Assembly (NCBI GenBank): GCA_029204225.1
Contig: CM055098.1
Span: 10,164,746 to 10,228,745 of the forward strand
Source: Diphasiastrum complanatum
Lineage: Eukaryota > Streptophyta > Lycopodiopsida > Lycopodiales > Lycopodiaceae
Length of the DNA: 64,000 nt
Direction: 5' to 3'
Shown: piece after piece, positions 25,545-35,540 of the stretch
Position numbering within the stretch: position 1 is the first letter of the stretch
Layout: each line of letters begins with the position of its first letter
Notes under the pieces: model-generated
Seen by the model: only the letters and a program-made list of their open reading frames with translations
What the model was told of the DNA's origin: nothing
The model's database searches: none
Translations under genes and position numbers: made by a program

Positions 25545-26160
25545 ATAAACAAAAAGGACGCTTGCTAAAACATGTATAAATTGCTTTTGCGAAAAGAATT
25601 ATGGGTTGAGCAAGGACACACATACAATGGTGTTAGGGCAAATCCATGCCATGCTAACCCGAGGACCCATCAAAGAGTCGTGTAACGGTGTCGAATCCTT
25701 TGAGCATATCCATGCTTTCCAAAGAATATTCAAGCTCGAATATTGGTTTAATTACTAGCGTAATACTTGAAAGGGCATACACGAAAATTACAAATTTAAC
25801 TAAGCTGTCATACAAAACAATGAATAAGAAGTTCTCTGGATTGTATAATCTCAATGAATATGTTAGAGAAAATCCATGTTATTCTACTATCAGAGATTAT
25901 AATAACCCTTGTGCAAATCCATGCAATACAAGAGTATCGTAAGCCGGAGACGAGTACGATTTAAAGTATTGGGTTAGTTTAATAGACGATTGGAAACTTC
26001 TTGCGTAAAAAAGAGTATGAGGAAAACATAATTTTGAAGAAAAGGTGAAAGTAAGTGGAATGTTATGCTTATAATCTTCTCCAAAAAAATTGAAGTACCA
26101 ATATGCCACCTTTTGAGAAAAGCCCATACCTGAATGGTAGTGGAAGCGTAATCCTAGGAA
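25545..26160. other. Unclassified sequence, no gene recognised
   Basis: The phrase AAATCCATG recurs at about 25642, 25869 and 25916. The minus-strand open frames at 25654-25854 and 25897-26127 show no domain. It separates the Copia relic from a LINE fragment. Confidence 0.35.
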
Positions 26161-26169
26161 GATGCCATG

Positions 26170-26900
26170 ATAATTTCGCTACTGTCGTGTTCTTCAAGCA
26201 ATACCACCACAAGACTAGTTGATAAGTTGACACCTTAGAAAAGATCTTGGTCTCACTGCCTTAGAGGCAAACTTCCTCTCTTTTGCCTTCTCTCATGGTG
26301 ATCCTAGTAGACTCTCTACTCTCATGATGTTTGTAACACCAAATGGATTTTTCTTGTTTAATCCCAACAGAATTTTGTTGATCCTCCCTTTGAGTGGAAA
26401 GCTAGTTTCCTCTGTGCCTATAAGATCAGGCCTGCTAAATTAAACATCTTCTATCTTAAAATTCTTCAACACTCCTTGTCTGTATAAAATACAAAGGAAC
26501 ACTTCACATGTTTGCTCTAGATGCAAAACTCTAGATGAAGATGTAATTTAACTTTTCTTTTTTCTTGTCACTTGCCTCTTTGTAGAGCTCTTGCTAATCT
26601 CTTTATTGTGCGATTTCATGTTAGCTTCAAGAGATTCAATCACCTTGACTCGTTGCTTAATGAGATTATTTTTGTTGACTCTTTTATTAATTACTAATTT
26701 CAAAGACTTAAAGTTGTCACACTCTTAAAGTTTTGGCTAAGCTAAGATAGAAATTGTAGAGAATTTCATAATGGTGATTATATCATCTCCCCCTGCTTTA
26801 CTTAAAGAGGTTGATAGACTCTCTTATCTGAGTTTTTCCTTTTGTTGTACTTTTGTGTAAAGTTCTTAATCTATGGTTAATAGTTTATATTTTGAGATAA
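26170..26900 (+). pseudogene. LINE 3' fragment with reverse-transcriptase zinc-finger region
   Basis: The plus strand, across frames and stops, gives LGLTALEANFLSFAFSHGDP, then FEWKASFLCAYKIRPAKLN, then RCKTLDEDVI followed by LFFFSC. This is the layout of the C-terminal zf-RVT region of plant non-LTR retrotransposons (a W..L....I.PK block followed by C..C...E/D...HLFF.C). It is decayed. The AT-rich tail near 26890-26925 may be the original 3' end. Confidence 0.5.
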
Positions 26901-27162
26901 AAATATATATTCAAAAGGATGTGTTAATGTAAGAGCCCTATTTATGTTGTCCAAAACCATGAGCTAGGATAGAGCTTGTGCTTAGGGCTAGGGCCTAGCA
27001 GTAACCATTTGACTCTAAAATTTGTCCAGGAGATTCTTAATGTTATATGAGAGGCCCTACACTCTATGAAAAATACAAAGAAGTGCTAATTGTGCTTGAT
27101 GTCCATGAAATTTGGCATAAAATTCTGCCTCCTCAAAAAGGTTGACAATGGGACGAATTGGG

Positions 27163-27812
27163 TGTGAAAGATTTCAGATCCTTAAGATCCAATCTACTTG
27201 AATGATCTTTGGTTAGAAAGTGAAATACACTATCAATTTCACCAATGTAGAAAAATCAGCATCTACACACAATTTGAGATGCAAACACTAATAGAACTTG
27301 ATCAAACTTGAATGAAATGATTATGTACTGTTGCTGTCCGTACAAAACCAGCAAGCTACTGTATTTCACACGTGTGGATCCAAAAATAGCAAATATAGAT
27401 CATTCTACACATAGAATTGCTAGCAATCACCAAGATAGTGCACCAATGGATAGTAGAACCCAAGAGAACCATGTCTAAGCATGAAATGAGATAGAGAAGA
27501 GAGAAGATGACTCTCTCCATGAGTTACATCATTTTATAGCAGGTCCAAACCCTATTTGGCCACTTGGCTTTCCCACCAAAATGCTAACCCTACCAATTTT
27601 GGGTCTAGATTCAATGTACCCAACTTATTCAAATCGAATCTACTCAAACTCGCATTCTATCTTTCCCACACTTTCAAAAATTGTTTATTCAAATGAAATA
27701 TAGACGAATGAACTTTGAAAAGTCAACCTCTAAGTCTAAAACAAGTTTTGGCCTCAATATGCCAACTATGGAAATATTGCAAAATGTGATGAAACTAGTT
27801 GAATCTTTCACA
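27163..27812 (-). repeat. 3' LTR of the 27-33-kb Copia element
   Basis: 650 bp, TGTGAAAGAT to ATCTTTCACA. It is about 98.5% identical to the other LTR by eye. Confidence 0.95.
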
Positions 27813-27813
27813 C

Positions 27814-28397
27814 TCCCTCTTCAACTAGTTTTAGCATAGACTTTGATAATACTCCAAGTGAAGTCCTATGCTTCATGAACAAGTCTTTTCCCAATGCTTT
27901 GGTGAAGATATCAGCTACACATTCCCTTGAAGACACATGTTGAAGCTCCACCTCCTTTGCAATAACTCGCTCCCTCACAAAATGATATTGTATCTCAGTA
28001 TGCTTGCTCCTAGCATGAAAGATAGGATTGGATGCCATTCTTTGGGCTGATTGATTGTCACAAAAGATGATTGGGCTCTCTGAAAAATCCAGCAAGTGAA
28101 GATCCTTGATCATCCTCTTGATCCATACCATCTCCTTTGTGCAATGTGTAAGAGCTTTGTACTCGGCCTCACTAGATGACAATGAGATAGTGGCTTGTTT
28201 CTTTGACATCCATGATATAGCTCCATCACCTATGAAAATACAATAAGAACTAATGGATTTCCTATCCATTACATCTCTATCATAGTCCAAATCTGAAAAT
28301 CCAAAAAGATTAGGTGATGATTCCTCATACAATATGCCAAAATCTCGAGTTCCAATGATGTACCTCAAAACTCGCTTTCCTAGCTTCCAATGCTCCT
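27814..28397 (-). pseudogene. Copia RNase H domain
   Basis: It enters at EHWKLGKRVLRYIIGT (about 28396-28349), the normal junction between the RT tail and RNase H. It then continues with FSDLDYDRD, ISWMSKKQATISLSSSEAEY, IFCDNQSAQ and ADIFTKALG to the stop at 27808-27810. All these are the usual Copia RNase H motifs with the catalytic D, E and D. The domain itself looks intact. In this element it follows an unrelated ORF rather than an RT. Confidence 0.9.
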
Positions 28398-29477
28398 AGC
28401 ATAGTTTTTGCCAATAGAACTTTGATCCATCATAAGAATGATCTTCTTCCTAAGAATAGACCTTCTTTCAATGATTATGTAATGTTCAAAATAGAAACAA
28501 CCATAATTGATATAGAGAATGGTGTCCACTTGGGATGCTTCACTATTTCTTACATCAATTTTACATGTAAAAATGTGACTAGAACATGAAGAATCGAATA
28601 GAATGTAAGTGAGATGATTCCACCATGCTTCCAACTCTGAACTCTCTGGAAAAATACAGCAAACAAACAATAAATGTGAGTGATCAACTTTTGCTTGCAT
28701 GTCTCCTCCTCCTTTGTCCTTTGTTGCCTTGTATCCACCATGATACTCCTTGAATGAGCCTCCATCTTCATCTTGCCACAAGAAACCATCAAACCTTGGA
28801 AATCCATGAGTAGGTGAGTACATTAATGATGCAAATCCAGCACCACATGACTCCATAAACCAAGTAGTTTGCACTAGTCCATCTTCAAGATCTACTTGAC
28901 ACAAGAAAATGACCATGAATTCACCAAAAATTGACAATCTCCAAGTATTGGCACCAAGTAGCTCAACACTTGAGAACTTAGCCATGGATGAGTGACATAA
29001 TGAACCTCCAATAGCTTCATTTTCATCAGCAAAATCAGCCAAGAATGCTAGTACAAATCCAACATCAAAACAATGCTCACCAATGTAGCTAGTTTTACCA
29101 TATCTTGACAATTTGCACACATCCACATGAAATTGCTCAAACATGAGATAGAACAAGTAAAGTAAACTTGAGCAACACTTCCTTGCTGCTCCTTTTACCT
29201 TACTTGAGTCTTCAATATGCTGCAAAAACAGATCCATAACACCTTTGCCAATTACCTCTCCTTTGATGCTCTTGACTAGCTCCAAATTGCCAACTTCCCT
29301 TTTGACTAGTTGAAGCGCTTTGAGATCAACCTCTTGATCTTCAACTTGACCATCAAAGTCATTGAACAAAATTTGTTTTCCAGATCCATTACTTGATTTT
29401 ACAGCAATATAACATCCATCCACTTGCATAGCTCCATGTACACAAGAAGATCCTCCAAAAGATGTTCCACTCTTCAT
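28380..29477 (-). CDS. Unrecognised ORF in place of Copia reverse transcriptase
   Basis: A 365-codon open frame. Its first codons (MKSGT) are still the start of the Copia RT, in the same frame as the upstream EYxSFMKSGTW context but after a TGA. From about 29455 to 28397 the sequence has no RT motif: no KARLVAKG, no YLNG, no YVDD. The predicted protein is rich in Phe, Cys and Ser. It has hydrophobic patches (SSLLYLFYLMF; VGFVLAFLADFA; FGEFMVIFLCQV) and a Gly/Lys-rich stretch (GGYKATKDKGGGDM). I do not recognise it. A related segment (GAARK) lies in the relic at 18-19 kb, so it is a recurring module of this lineage. Whether it is translated is unknown; it may be non-coding filler that happens to be open. 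Confidence 0.5.
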   Translation of the reverse strand: MKSGTSFGGSSCVHGAMQVDGCYIAVKSSNGSGKQILFNDFDGQVEDQEVDLKALQLVKREVGNLELVKSIKGEVIGKGVMDLFLQHIEDSSKVKGAARKCCSSLLYLFYLMFEQFHVDVCKLSRYGKTSYIGEHCFDVGFVLAFLADFADENEAIGGSLCHSSMAKFSSVELLGANTWRLSIFGEFMVIFLCQVDLEDGLVQTTWFMESCGAGFASLMYSPTHGFPRFDGFLWQDEDGGSFKEYHGGYKATKDKGGGDMQAKVDHSHLLFVCCIFPESSELEAWWNHLTYILFDSSCSSHIFTCKIDVRNSEASQVDTILYINYGCFYFEHYIIIERRSILRKKIILMMDQSSIGKNYARSIGS

Positions 29478-29483
29478 AAAAGA

Positions 29484-31040
29484 TCAATACTCAAGATCCA
29501 TTGGTTGGATCCACTCCTCTTCTTTCCTTGCTTGATCTATACTTGTAGGCTCATCCAAAGAGGTTAGGAAAGCAACATAATTTCCAGAAACTACTTGCTT
29601 ACCCTTTTGATCATATGTGAGCCTTGAAGGTACTTGTCTTTCTCTTGATGTTCTCCTTGGCTTTTGACTTGATGAAGGTCCATCATCACCACCATCCAAA
29701 GTAGGATCCTTCTCATCAACATCAAGAATGTTAGATCCATCTACTTTACCATCAATCATGCTTGAAGACACCTTTGGAATGTTTTCCTCATCAAAAATGA
29801 CATCTCTACCAACAATCACTTTGTTAGTAGAAGGAATGTAAACCTTGTAGGCTTTACTCACCTCACTATATCCAACAAAAATACCTCTTCTTGAAGATGG
29901 ATCCTCCTTGGTCCTATCATCAAGAGTAATGTTGACATAGCATGTGCATCCAAAGGTTCTTAGAAAGTTGACACTCGGCCTCCTCTTGAATAGCATCTCA
30001 AAAGGTGTCCTTCCATCCAAAATAGCACTCGGCCACCTATTGCACAAGAAATTGGCACACAACAAAGCTTGATCCCAAAATGGTTTGTCAAGATTAGCAC
30101 TTAACCTCATAGCTTTAGCACTTTCACATAAAGTTCTATTCTTCCTTTCAGCCACTCCATTTTGTTGTGGGGTCCTTGATGTTGTATACTCCCTCTTGAT
30201 CCCATGCTCATCACAAAAGGCCTTGAACTTGTTAAATATGTACTCACCACCATTGTCACCTCTCAAGCACTTGATCTTTGTGGAAAATTGGTTCTCCCTT
30301 GCATTCTTGAACTTGACAAAGACATCATACACTTCATCCTTGCTCTTTAGTAGATAGATCCAACAAAATCTACTAAAATCATCAATGAATGTTACATACA
30401 TCTTAGCTCCACTATTGCTAATTGTAGTAAATCCATGAATATCCGAATGTACAAGTTGAAAAGGCTTTGTAGATCTAGAAATAGATCTAGTATAAGGTAG
30501 TCTATGTGACTTAGACAAAGCACAAGACTCACAAACATGCTTGTCATTACTTAAGAAACTTGGAAGACCAATCACAACCTTCTTCCTTGCCATTACCTCC
30601 AATGACTTGAGGTTGAGGTGTCCCATCCTTTTGTGCCAAACCTCTTGAATAGAAATTTGCTCCCTTGCAACACATCCTACTTGGTTAGCAATAACACAAG
30701 CATCAAGTTTGAACAACTTCCCTTGCCTTTCACCTTTTCCATTCAAGACATCCTTCCTTTTGATCAAACAAGCATCTCCATCAAACTCCACCTTGAGGCC
30801 CTTACTTAGCATTTGACTCACACTAAGCAAATTCTTGGTAATAGATGGAATAAACAAGACATCCTCCAAATGAACATTCCTATTTGTAGAGAGAGAAATA
30901 GGAATTGTGCCAATCCCTTTGATTGCACACTCGCCATCATTGGCCGTGTAGATCACCCTCTTGTCATCTCCATATGCCAACAAAGAAGTGAAGTACTCTT
31001 TGTGAAAGGTCATGTGTGAACTTGCTCCACTATCAATCCA
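29484..31040 (-). pseudogene. Copia protease, pre-integrase and integrase
   Basis: From WIDSGASSHMTFHKE (protease, DSG active site) the frame runs through VLFIPSITKNLLSVSQ and EVWHKRMGHLN (GAG-pre-integrase) to the integrase core. The core shows the catalytic residues in HSDIHG, RGDNGGEY and TPQQNGVAERKNRT. A hinge and the first RT residues (EWIQPMDLEY) end at a TGA at 29484-29486. An in-frame TGA between gag (...GDLDP) and protease (WIDSG) near 31041-31043 interrupts what should be one gag-pol frame. The older relic has TGG here (DPWWIDSG), so this looks like a point nonsense mutation. Integrase would insert the cDNA. Confidence 0.9.
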
Positions 31041-31946
31041 TCAAGGATCTAGATCTCCATCATTAGCAAGCATACATGAAGACATCACAAAAGCATCATC
31101 ATTTGCATCTTGCACATCCAAACCATCCTCATCAAGAGTAAGATTACCTTGCTTGTCTCCTTGATCTCTCTTCTTCTTGTAGCACTCACTTGCAAAGTGT
31201 CCTTTGATGCCACAATAGAAGCACTTGAGCTTTGATCTATCCTTATTTTTGCCACTTGAAGAAGCATCCACTTGATCTTGCCCTTTAGACCACTTGCTTT
31301 TGGTTTTGCCCTTGAATTTGCCCTTTGTGAACATAGCATCCTCTTGAAGTGTCGATGTAGATCCACCTCTTGCTTGAAGCCTATATTCCTCATTGATCAA
31401 GATCTCTTGAAGATCCATCAAACTTGGCAAAGTCTTTTGAATAGCAATACTTTGAACAATGTTAGCATGAGCATCCAACAAGCCATTAAGAATCACTTGA
31501 ATAAGCTCTCCTTCCTTAATGCTTTCATCTATGCAAGCTAACTCATCATTCAATGCTTTCATTCTCAAAACAAAAGTACTTGGACTTTCTTCATTCTTTT
31601 GCAAACAAGAAAAGATTTGCCTTCTTAGAGTCAACACTCTAGAAGTAGACTTGGATTCATAAAGCTTCTTCAATGAATTCCAAGCTTCCAAAGATGATGT
31701 GCACTTACCAACTTCCTTGAGAAGTTCATTGGTAACATTCATTTTTATCATGTGTAGAGCCTTCTTGGCCCTCTTGTCATACCTCAATCGATCTTGTTGT
31801 GTTGTTGGTCTCTCCTCCAAACCTACAACAATATCCAAAACATCATTCATCTCAAGAAGTGACTCCATCCTCACTTTCCATAATGAATAGCTACTTGAGG
31901 TAAGCCTATCATTGGCTTCCAAAATGACTCCAATTGAGGTTGCCAT
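31041..31946 (-). CDS. Copia gag (capsid/nucleocapsid)
   Basis: 301 residues starting MATSIGVILEANDRLTSSSY. It has the capsid fold region of Copia gag (WKVRMESLLEMNDVLDIV; LEAWNSLKKLYESKS; VLTLRRQIFSCL; FVLRMKALNDELACI) and a C-terminal zinc knuckle, CFYCGIKGHFASEC. It forms the virus-like particle and binds element RNA. The frame is intact from the ATG (31946) to a TGA that separates it from protease. That stop may by chance yield Gag alone, while Gag-Pol would require readthrough. Confidence 0.92.
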   Translation of the reverse strand: MATSIGVILEANDRLTSSSYSLWKVRMESLLEMNDVLDIVVGLEERPTTQQDRLRYDKRAKKALHMIKMNVTNELLKEVGKCTSSLEAWNSLKKLYESKSTSRVLTLRRQIFSCLQKNEESPSTFVLRMKALNDELACIDESIKEGELIQVILNGLLDAHANIVQSIAIQKTLPSLMDLQEILINEEYRLQARGGSTSTLQEDAMFTKGKFKGKTKSKWSKGQDQVDASSSGKNKDRSKLKCFYCGIKGHFASECYKKKRDQGDKQGNLTLDEDGLDVQDANDDAFVMSSCMLANDGDLDP

Positions 31947-32534
31947 GTAGCAATGACCTGATCTTCTCTTTCAACCTGTTTCAATGCACAAAGCACTCCT
32001 TTGAACAACAACAAATGCTTTCAAAAGAAATCACCAAGATTTGAAACTATCTCACAAATTCTTTTCTAGCACTTATCCAAGCAAATCAACACATAGAATC
32101 ATGGAATCTTGATCAACCTATGATCTATCCTCAATCTAATGACTTTTGCCACTTCCTAAGATTGAAACACACTCAAATGAAGTCCAGCAACCTCACTATC
32201 TAGAGATCCAATCAAAATTAGGGTTTTGACAAAATCACAAAAAATTGACTATTCCAAATCTACATGCAAATGCTGAAAATTTGATATGCAATCTATAAGC
32301 CACCACTTAGGCTGAACCAATGATCCAAAAATCGGCCAAATTCAGCATGTGAATTCAAAAAACGGAATTGAACAAGTATATTGACCTATTTAGTGTTTTG
32401 ATCTACAAAAGATCCAATCTACAAAAGCAAAAAATCTGATTTTGGTGTAGAATCCTCTCTAGCATGCTCTAGACTTGATATCTTCACCAAATCATTGATA
32501 GATCCGATTTCCTCCTTCATAACCTGAAACACAA

Positions 32535-32546
32535 GCTCTGATACCA
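32535..32546 (-). other. Primer-binding site of the 27-33-kb Copia element
   Basis: On the minus strand TGGTATCAGAGC follows the LTR end CTTTCACA with no spacer. It matches the initiator methionine tRNA type. Confidence 0.92.
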
Positions 32547-33196
32547 TGTGAAAGATTTCAGATCCTTAAGATCCAATCTACTTGAATGATCTTTGGTTAG
32601 AAAGAGAAATACACTATCAATTTCACCAATGTAGAAAAATCAGCATCTACACACAATTTGAGATGCAAACACTAATAGAACTTGATCAAACTTGAATGAA
32701 ATGATTATGTACTATTTCTGTCCGTACAAAACCAGCAAGCTACTGTATTTCACACGTGTGGATCCAAAAATAGCAAATATAGATCATTCTACACATAGAA
32801 TTGCTAGCAATCACCAAGATAGTGCACCAATGGATAGTAGAACCCAAGAGAACCATGTATAAGCATGAAATGAGATAGAGAAGAGAGAAGATGACTCTCT
32901 CCATGAGTTACATCCTTTTATAGCAGGTCCAAACCCTATTTGGCCACTTGGCTTTCCCACCAAAATGCTAACCCTACCAATTTTGGGTCTAGATTCAATG
33001 TACCCAACTTATTGAAATCGAATCTACTCAAACTCGCATTCTATCTTTCCCACACTTTCAAAAAGTGTTTATTCAAATGAAATTTAGACTAATGAACTTT
33101 GAAAAGTCAACCTCTAAGTCTAAAACAAGTTTTGGCCTCAATATGCCAAATATGGAAATATTGCAAAATGTGATGAAACTAGTTGAATCTTTCACA
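32547..33196 (-). repeat. 5' LTR of the 27-33-kb Copia element
   Basis: 650 bp, same ends as the partner at 27163-27812. Confidence 0.95.
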
Positions 33197-33409
33197 TTGG
33201 ATAAGAGGGAAATTCTTGCAAGACCTTGTGGTCTCATGGGAACCATCGCTATAGGCCGCAATTTATGTTCTTGTGGGCAAAATCTAGCTTGGCTATTTTG
33301 TATTTTCTTGTTTATGAGTAAATCTCACACGTGTGGAGCATGTTCCCACGTGTGGAAAAAAGTCAAAAATAGCTTAGTCATGTTGAGTCAGGGGTACATA
33401 AAGTTTAGA

Positions 33410-33496
33410 GACATCTATCCAAGTGTAAGTAGGTGACTTGACATCTATCCAAGTGTAAGTACGTGACATCTATCCAAGTGTAAGTAGGTGACTTGG
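33410..33496. repeat. Tandem repeat, three units of 25-30 bp
   Basis: GACATCTATCCAAGTGTAAG recurs at about 33410, 33440 and 33465, followed by TAGGTGACTT or a shortened form. The middle unit is 5 bp shorter. Confidence 0.9.
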
Positions 33497-33756
33497 CCAT
33501 TTTTGGCATTAGAGACAAAATAGGCAAGTACACATTGCAAGTTGTGCTTAGACCAAAAGTAGGTTGTGATGTAGCTTGAGTCAAGTTAGGCTTGACATTT
33601 GTCAAGTAGAGAATATTTGGTGTGTGACATGTCCCTATATGTTGGCATGAGAGTCAGGGTCCAATCAAAAGAAAGATATTCATTAATTTGGCCCAATCAA
33701 GTTTGAGGGCTCATATGTCACTCAACCAATACGATTTAGAGGAGAAAAAGAAGGGG

Positions 33757-34321
33757 TCCAATCATGTTTCACTCCCCTTCATGTTAGATACTACTTTTGA
33801 TTTTCTCTCTCTACTTGAGTTTTCTTGATTGGATTCTCTCTCTACCCGAGAGGAGGGCATTTTCACACTTAGTTTGATGTGGTACAAGTCTCCACACATG
33901 TGAAAGTATTTGTATGAATGATTTATGCATGTAGAATAGTGCTCTTGCCTGATTTATGGAATAGATATTCGTTTTCAATCTATGTGTGATCTATGTGCAA
34001 TCATGTTTCACTCCCCTTCATGTTAGATTACTACTTATATGTGTCTTATACTCATTCTATGTAAGCTTTTGGAGTTATGAGATTTCTACATTATTTTGAG
34101 TCAAATTGATTTTCTCTCTCTACTTGAGTTTTCTTGATCGGATTCTCTGTCTACTCGAGAGGAGGGCATTTTCATACTTAGTTTGTTGTAGTAGAAGTTT
34201 CCACACGTGTGAAAGTACTTGTATGAATGATTTATGCATGTAGAATAGTGCTCTTGCCTTAGATTTATGGAATAGATCTTGGTTTTCAATATATATGTCA
34301 TCTATGTGATCTATGTGCAAT
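33757..34321. repeat. Tandem duplication of about 240-325 bp
   Basis: Two copies start CAATCATGTTTCACTCCCCT at about 33759 and 33999. They share TTTCTCTCTCTACTTGAG, CGAGAGGAGGGCATTTTC and ATGCATGTAGAATAGTGCTC, and end near ATCTATGTGCAATCA. The second copy carries an extra block of about 85 bp (34035-34109). Nothing coding is visible. It could be part of an LTR. Confidence 0.85.
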
Positions 34322-35540
34322 CACCACATCTTAGGATATCAAAATCATACTTTGTGGCATTCCAACATGTGTGAAATTTAACAAACTAGGTTACAAGAAT
34401 TCAAATGGGCCAACATGGTTGTCAATCCATTCAAACTTATTAAGCAAATCTAGAAGAGGGGTGGGTGGTCCTTTCCAAATTCTAGTCCTCATTTCAAAAG
34501 CATAAAATTGGGAGAAAGCACCTAGGCATTTGCACTTGTCAATAGTCTAAAACCACGCCCCTAATTTAATTAAACTTCATGTTTTGCTTAGTGATTTAAG
34601 ATTTTATTTTTCTTTGACATTGTTTATTTGTATCTTTCATATCGGATGAACATATAATTTTATCCATATTCCAACAAAGGTATACGAAGGATTGCTATTG
34701 AGTTGTGAACTCACCCAAAAACACATAATACAACCTTTGGGTCACATTTTGTGGGATTATCAAATGAAACCTTCCTACAATATCTTCCATTGCAACAATG
34801 GAAGCATCTCCTCATGCAATTTTGAGCTAAGCCACTCAACGGTACAATGAAGAGCAAAAATTCCATGGTTTGAGGCATATTTCCAACAAAGCACTAGGAA
34901 TAGGGTTCCAAACATGATTGGAATTTTAAACATTTGAGACAAGTATCAAAATTAATGCCTACACATTTTAAGAACAGGGCCCTTGGGCCTGGACTTTCCA
35001 CTATAAGACACGTAAGGCTTAATACACATAGGATTGAGCTCAACATGAATGCAATAACTAAGCAAATCTATAGAGAGGTCATATCTATAGATATTGCTTG
35101 CAGCTCGGATTTGTTGCATCTCAAATCAACATTGAGACATGAGAATTTAAAAAAGTATTATTACTATATCATCATGTGAGCTGCTATGCCAAAGCACTGC
35201 TCTTGAATAATAACCTACTACATGATGATGTTCCGAGTCTTAGTTATTTTTGGTGTTGCAAAAGGGTAGAAATTTGATAGTGCCCACATTCTGTCAAGGA
35301 TTTTATCCAATCCACAATTAGATCCCAAAATGCTGTAGATTTTGAGAAGTTTTTGCTCTTAGAAGATAATTTTCAAGTTTTTTCAACAAGAGAATATAAA
35401 ACATACAATCCATTGAACAACGTCCATTCAGAAAATTCACACGGAGTATGACACAAAAAGATGCAATTTACTTCAACAAAAGAGGGAATTGGGTTGAATA
35501 TACAACAGATTGCTGGTTCCAATCAAAGCTTCTACTGTTG
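34322..35540. other. No gene recognised (3' flank of the ParA-like gene)
   Basis: AT-rich, with only short open frames lacking domains. The downstream gene on the minus strand ends at 35541, so its 3' UTR is expected near 35300-35540. Confidence 0.5.

Larger units (their letters stand above)
27163..33196 (-). mobile_element. Recent Ty1/copia element with reverse transcriptase replaced
   Basis: A 6.03-kb minus-strand element. Two 650-bp LTRs (27163-27812 and 32547-33196) differ at about ten positions. Both start TGTGAAAGAT and end ATCTTTCACA. On the minus strand the 5' LTR is followed directly by the primer-binding site TGGTATCAGAGC (+ strand 32535-32546), and the 3' LTR is preceded by GAAGAGGGAGTG. 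Flanks are TTGGG (27158-27162) and TTGGA (33197-33201), a target duplication with one mismatch. Gag, protease and integrase are nearly intact and RNase H is present, but the RT is missing. Mobilisation would need another element's RT. Confidence 0.95.

Noticed and set aside
27163-33196. Intact autonomous Copia
   Set aside because: Despite near-identical LTRs and a good gag and integrase, the RT is absent and a stop separates gag from pol.
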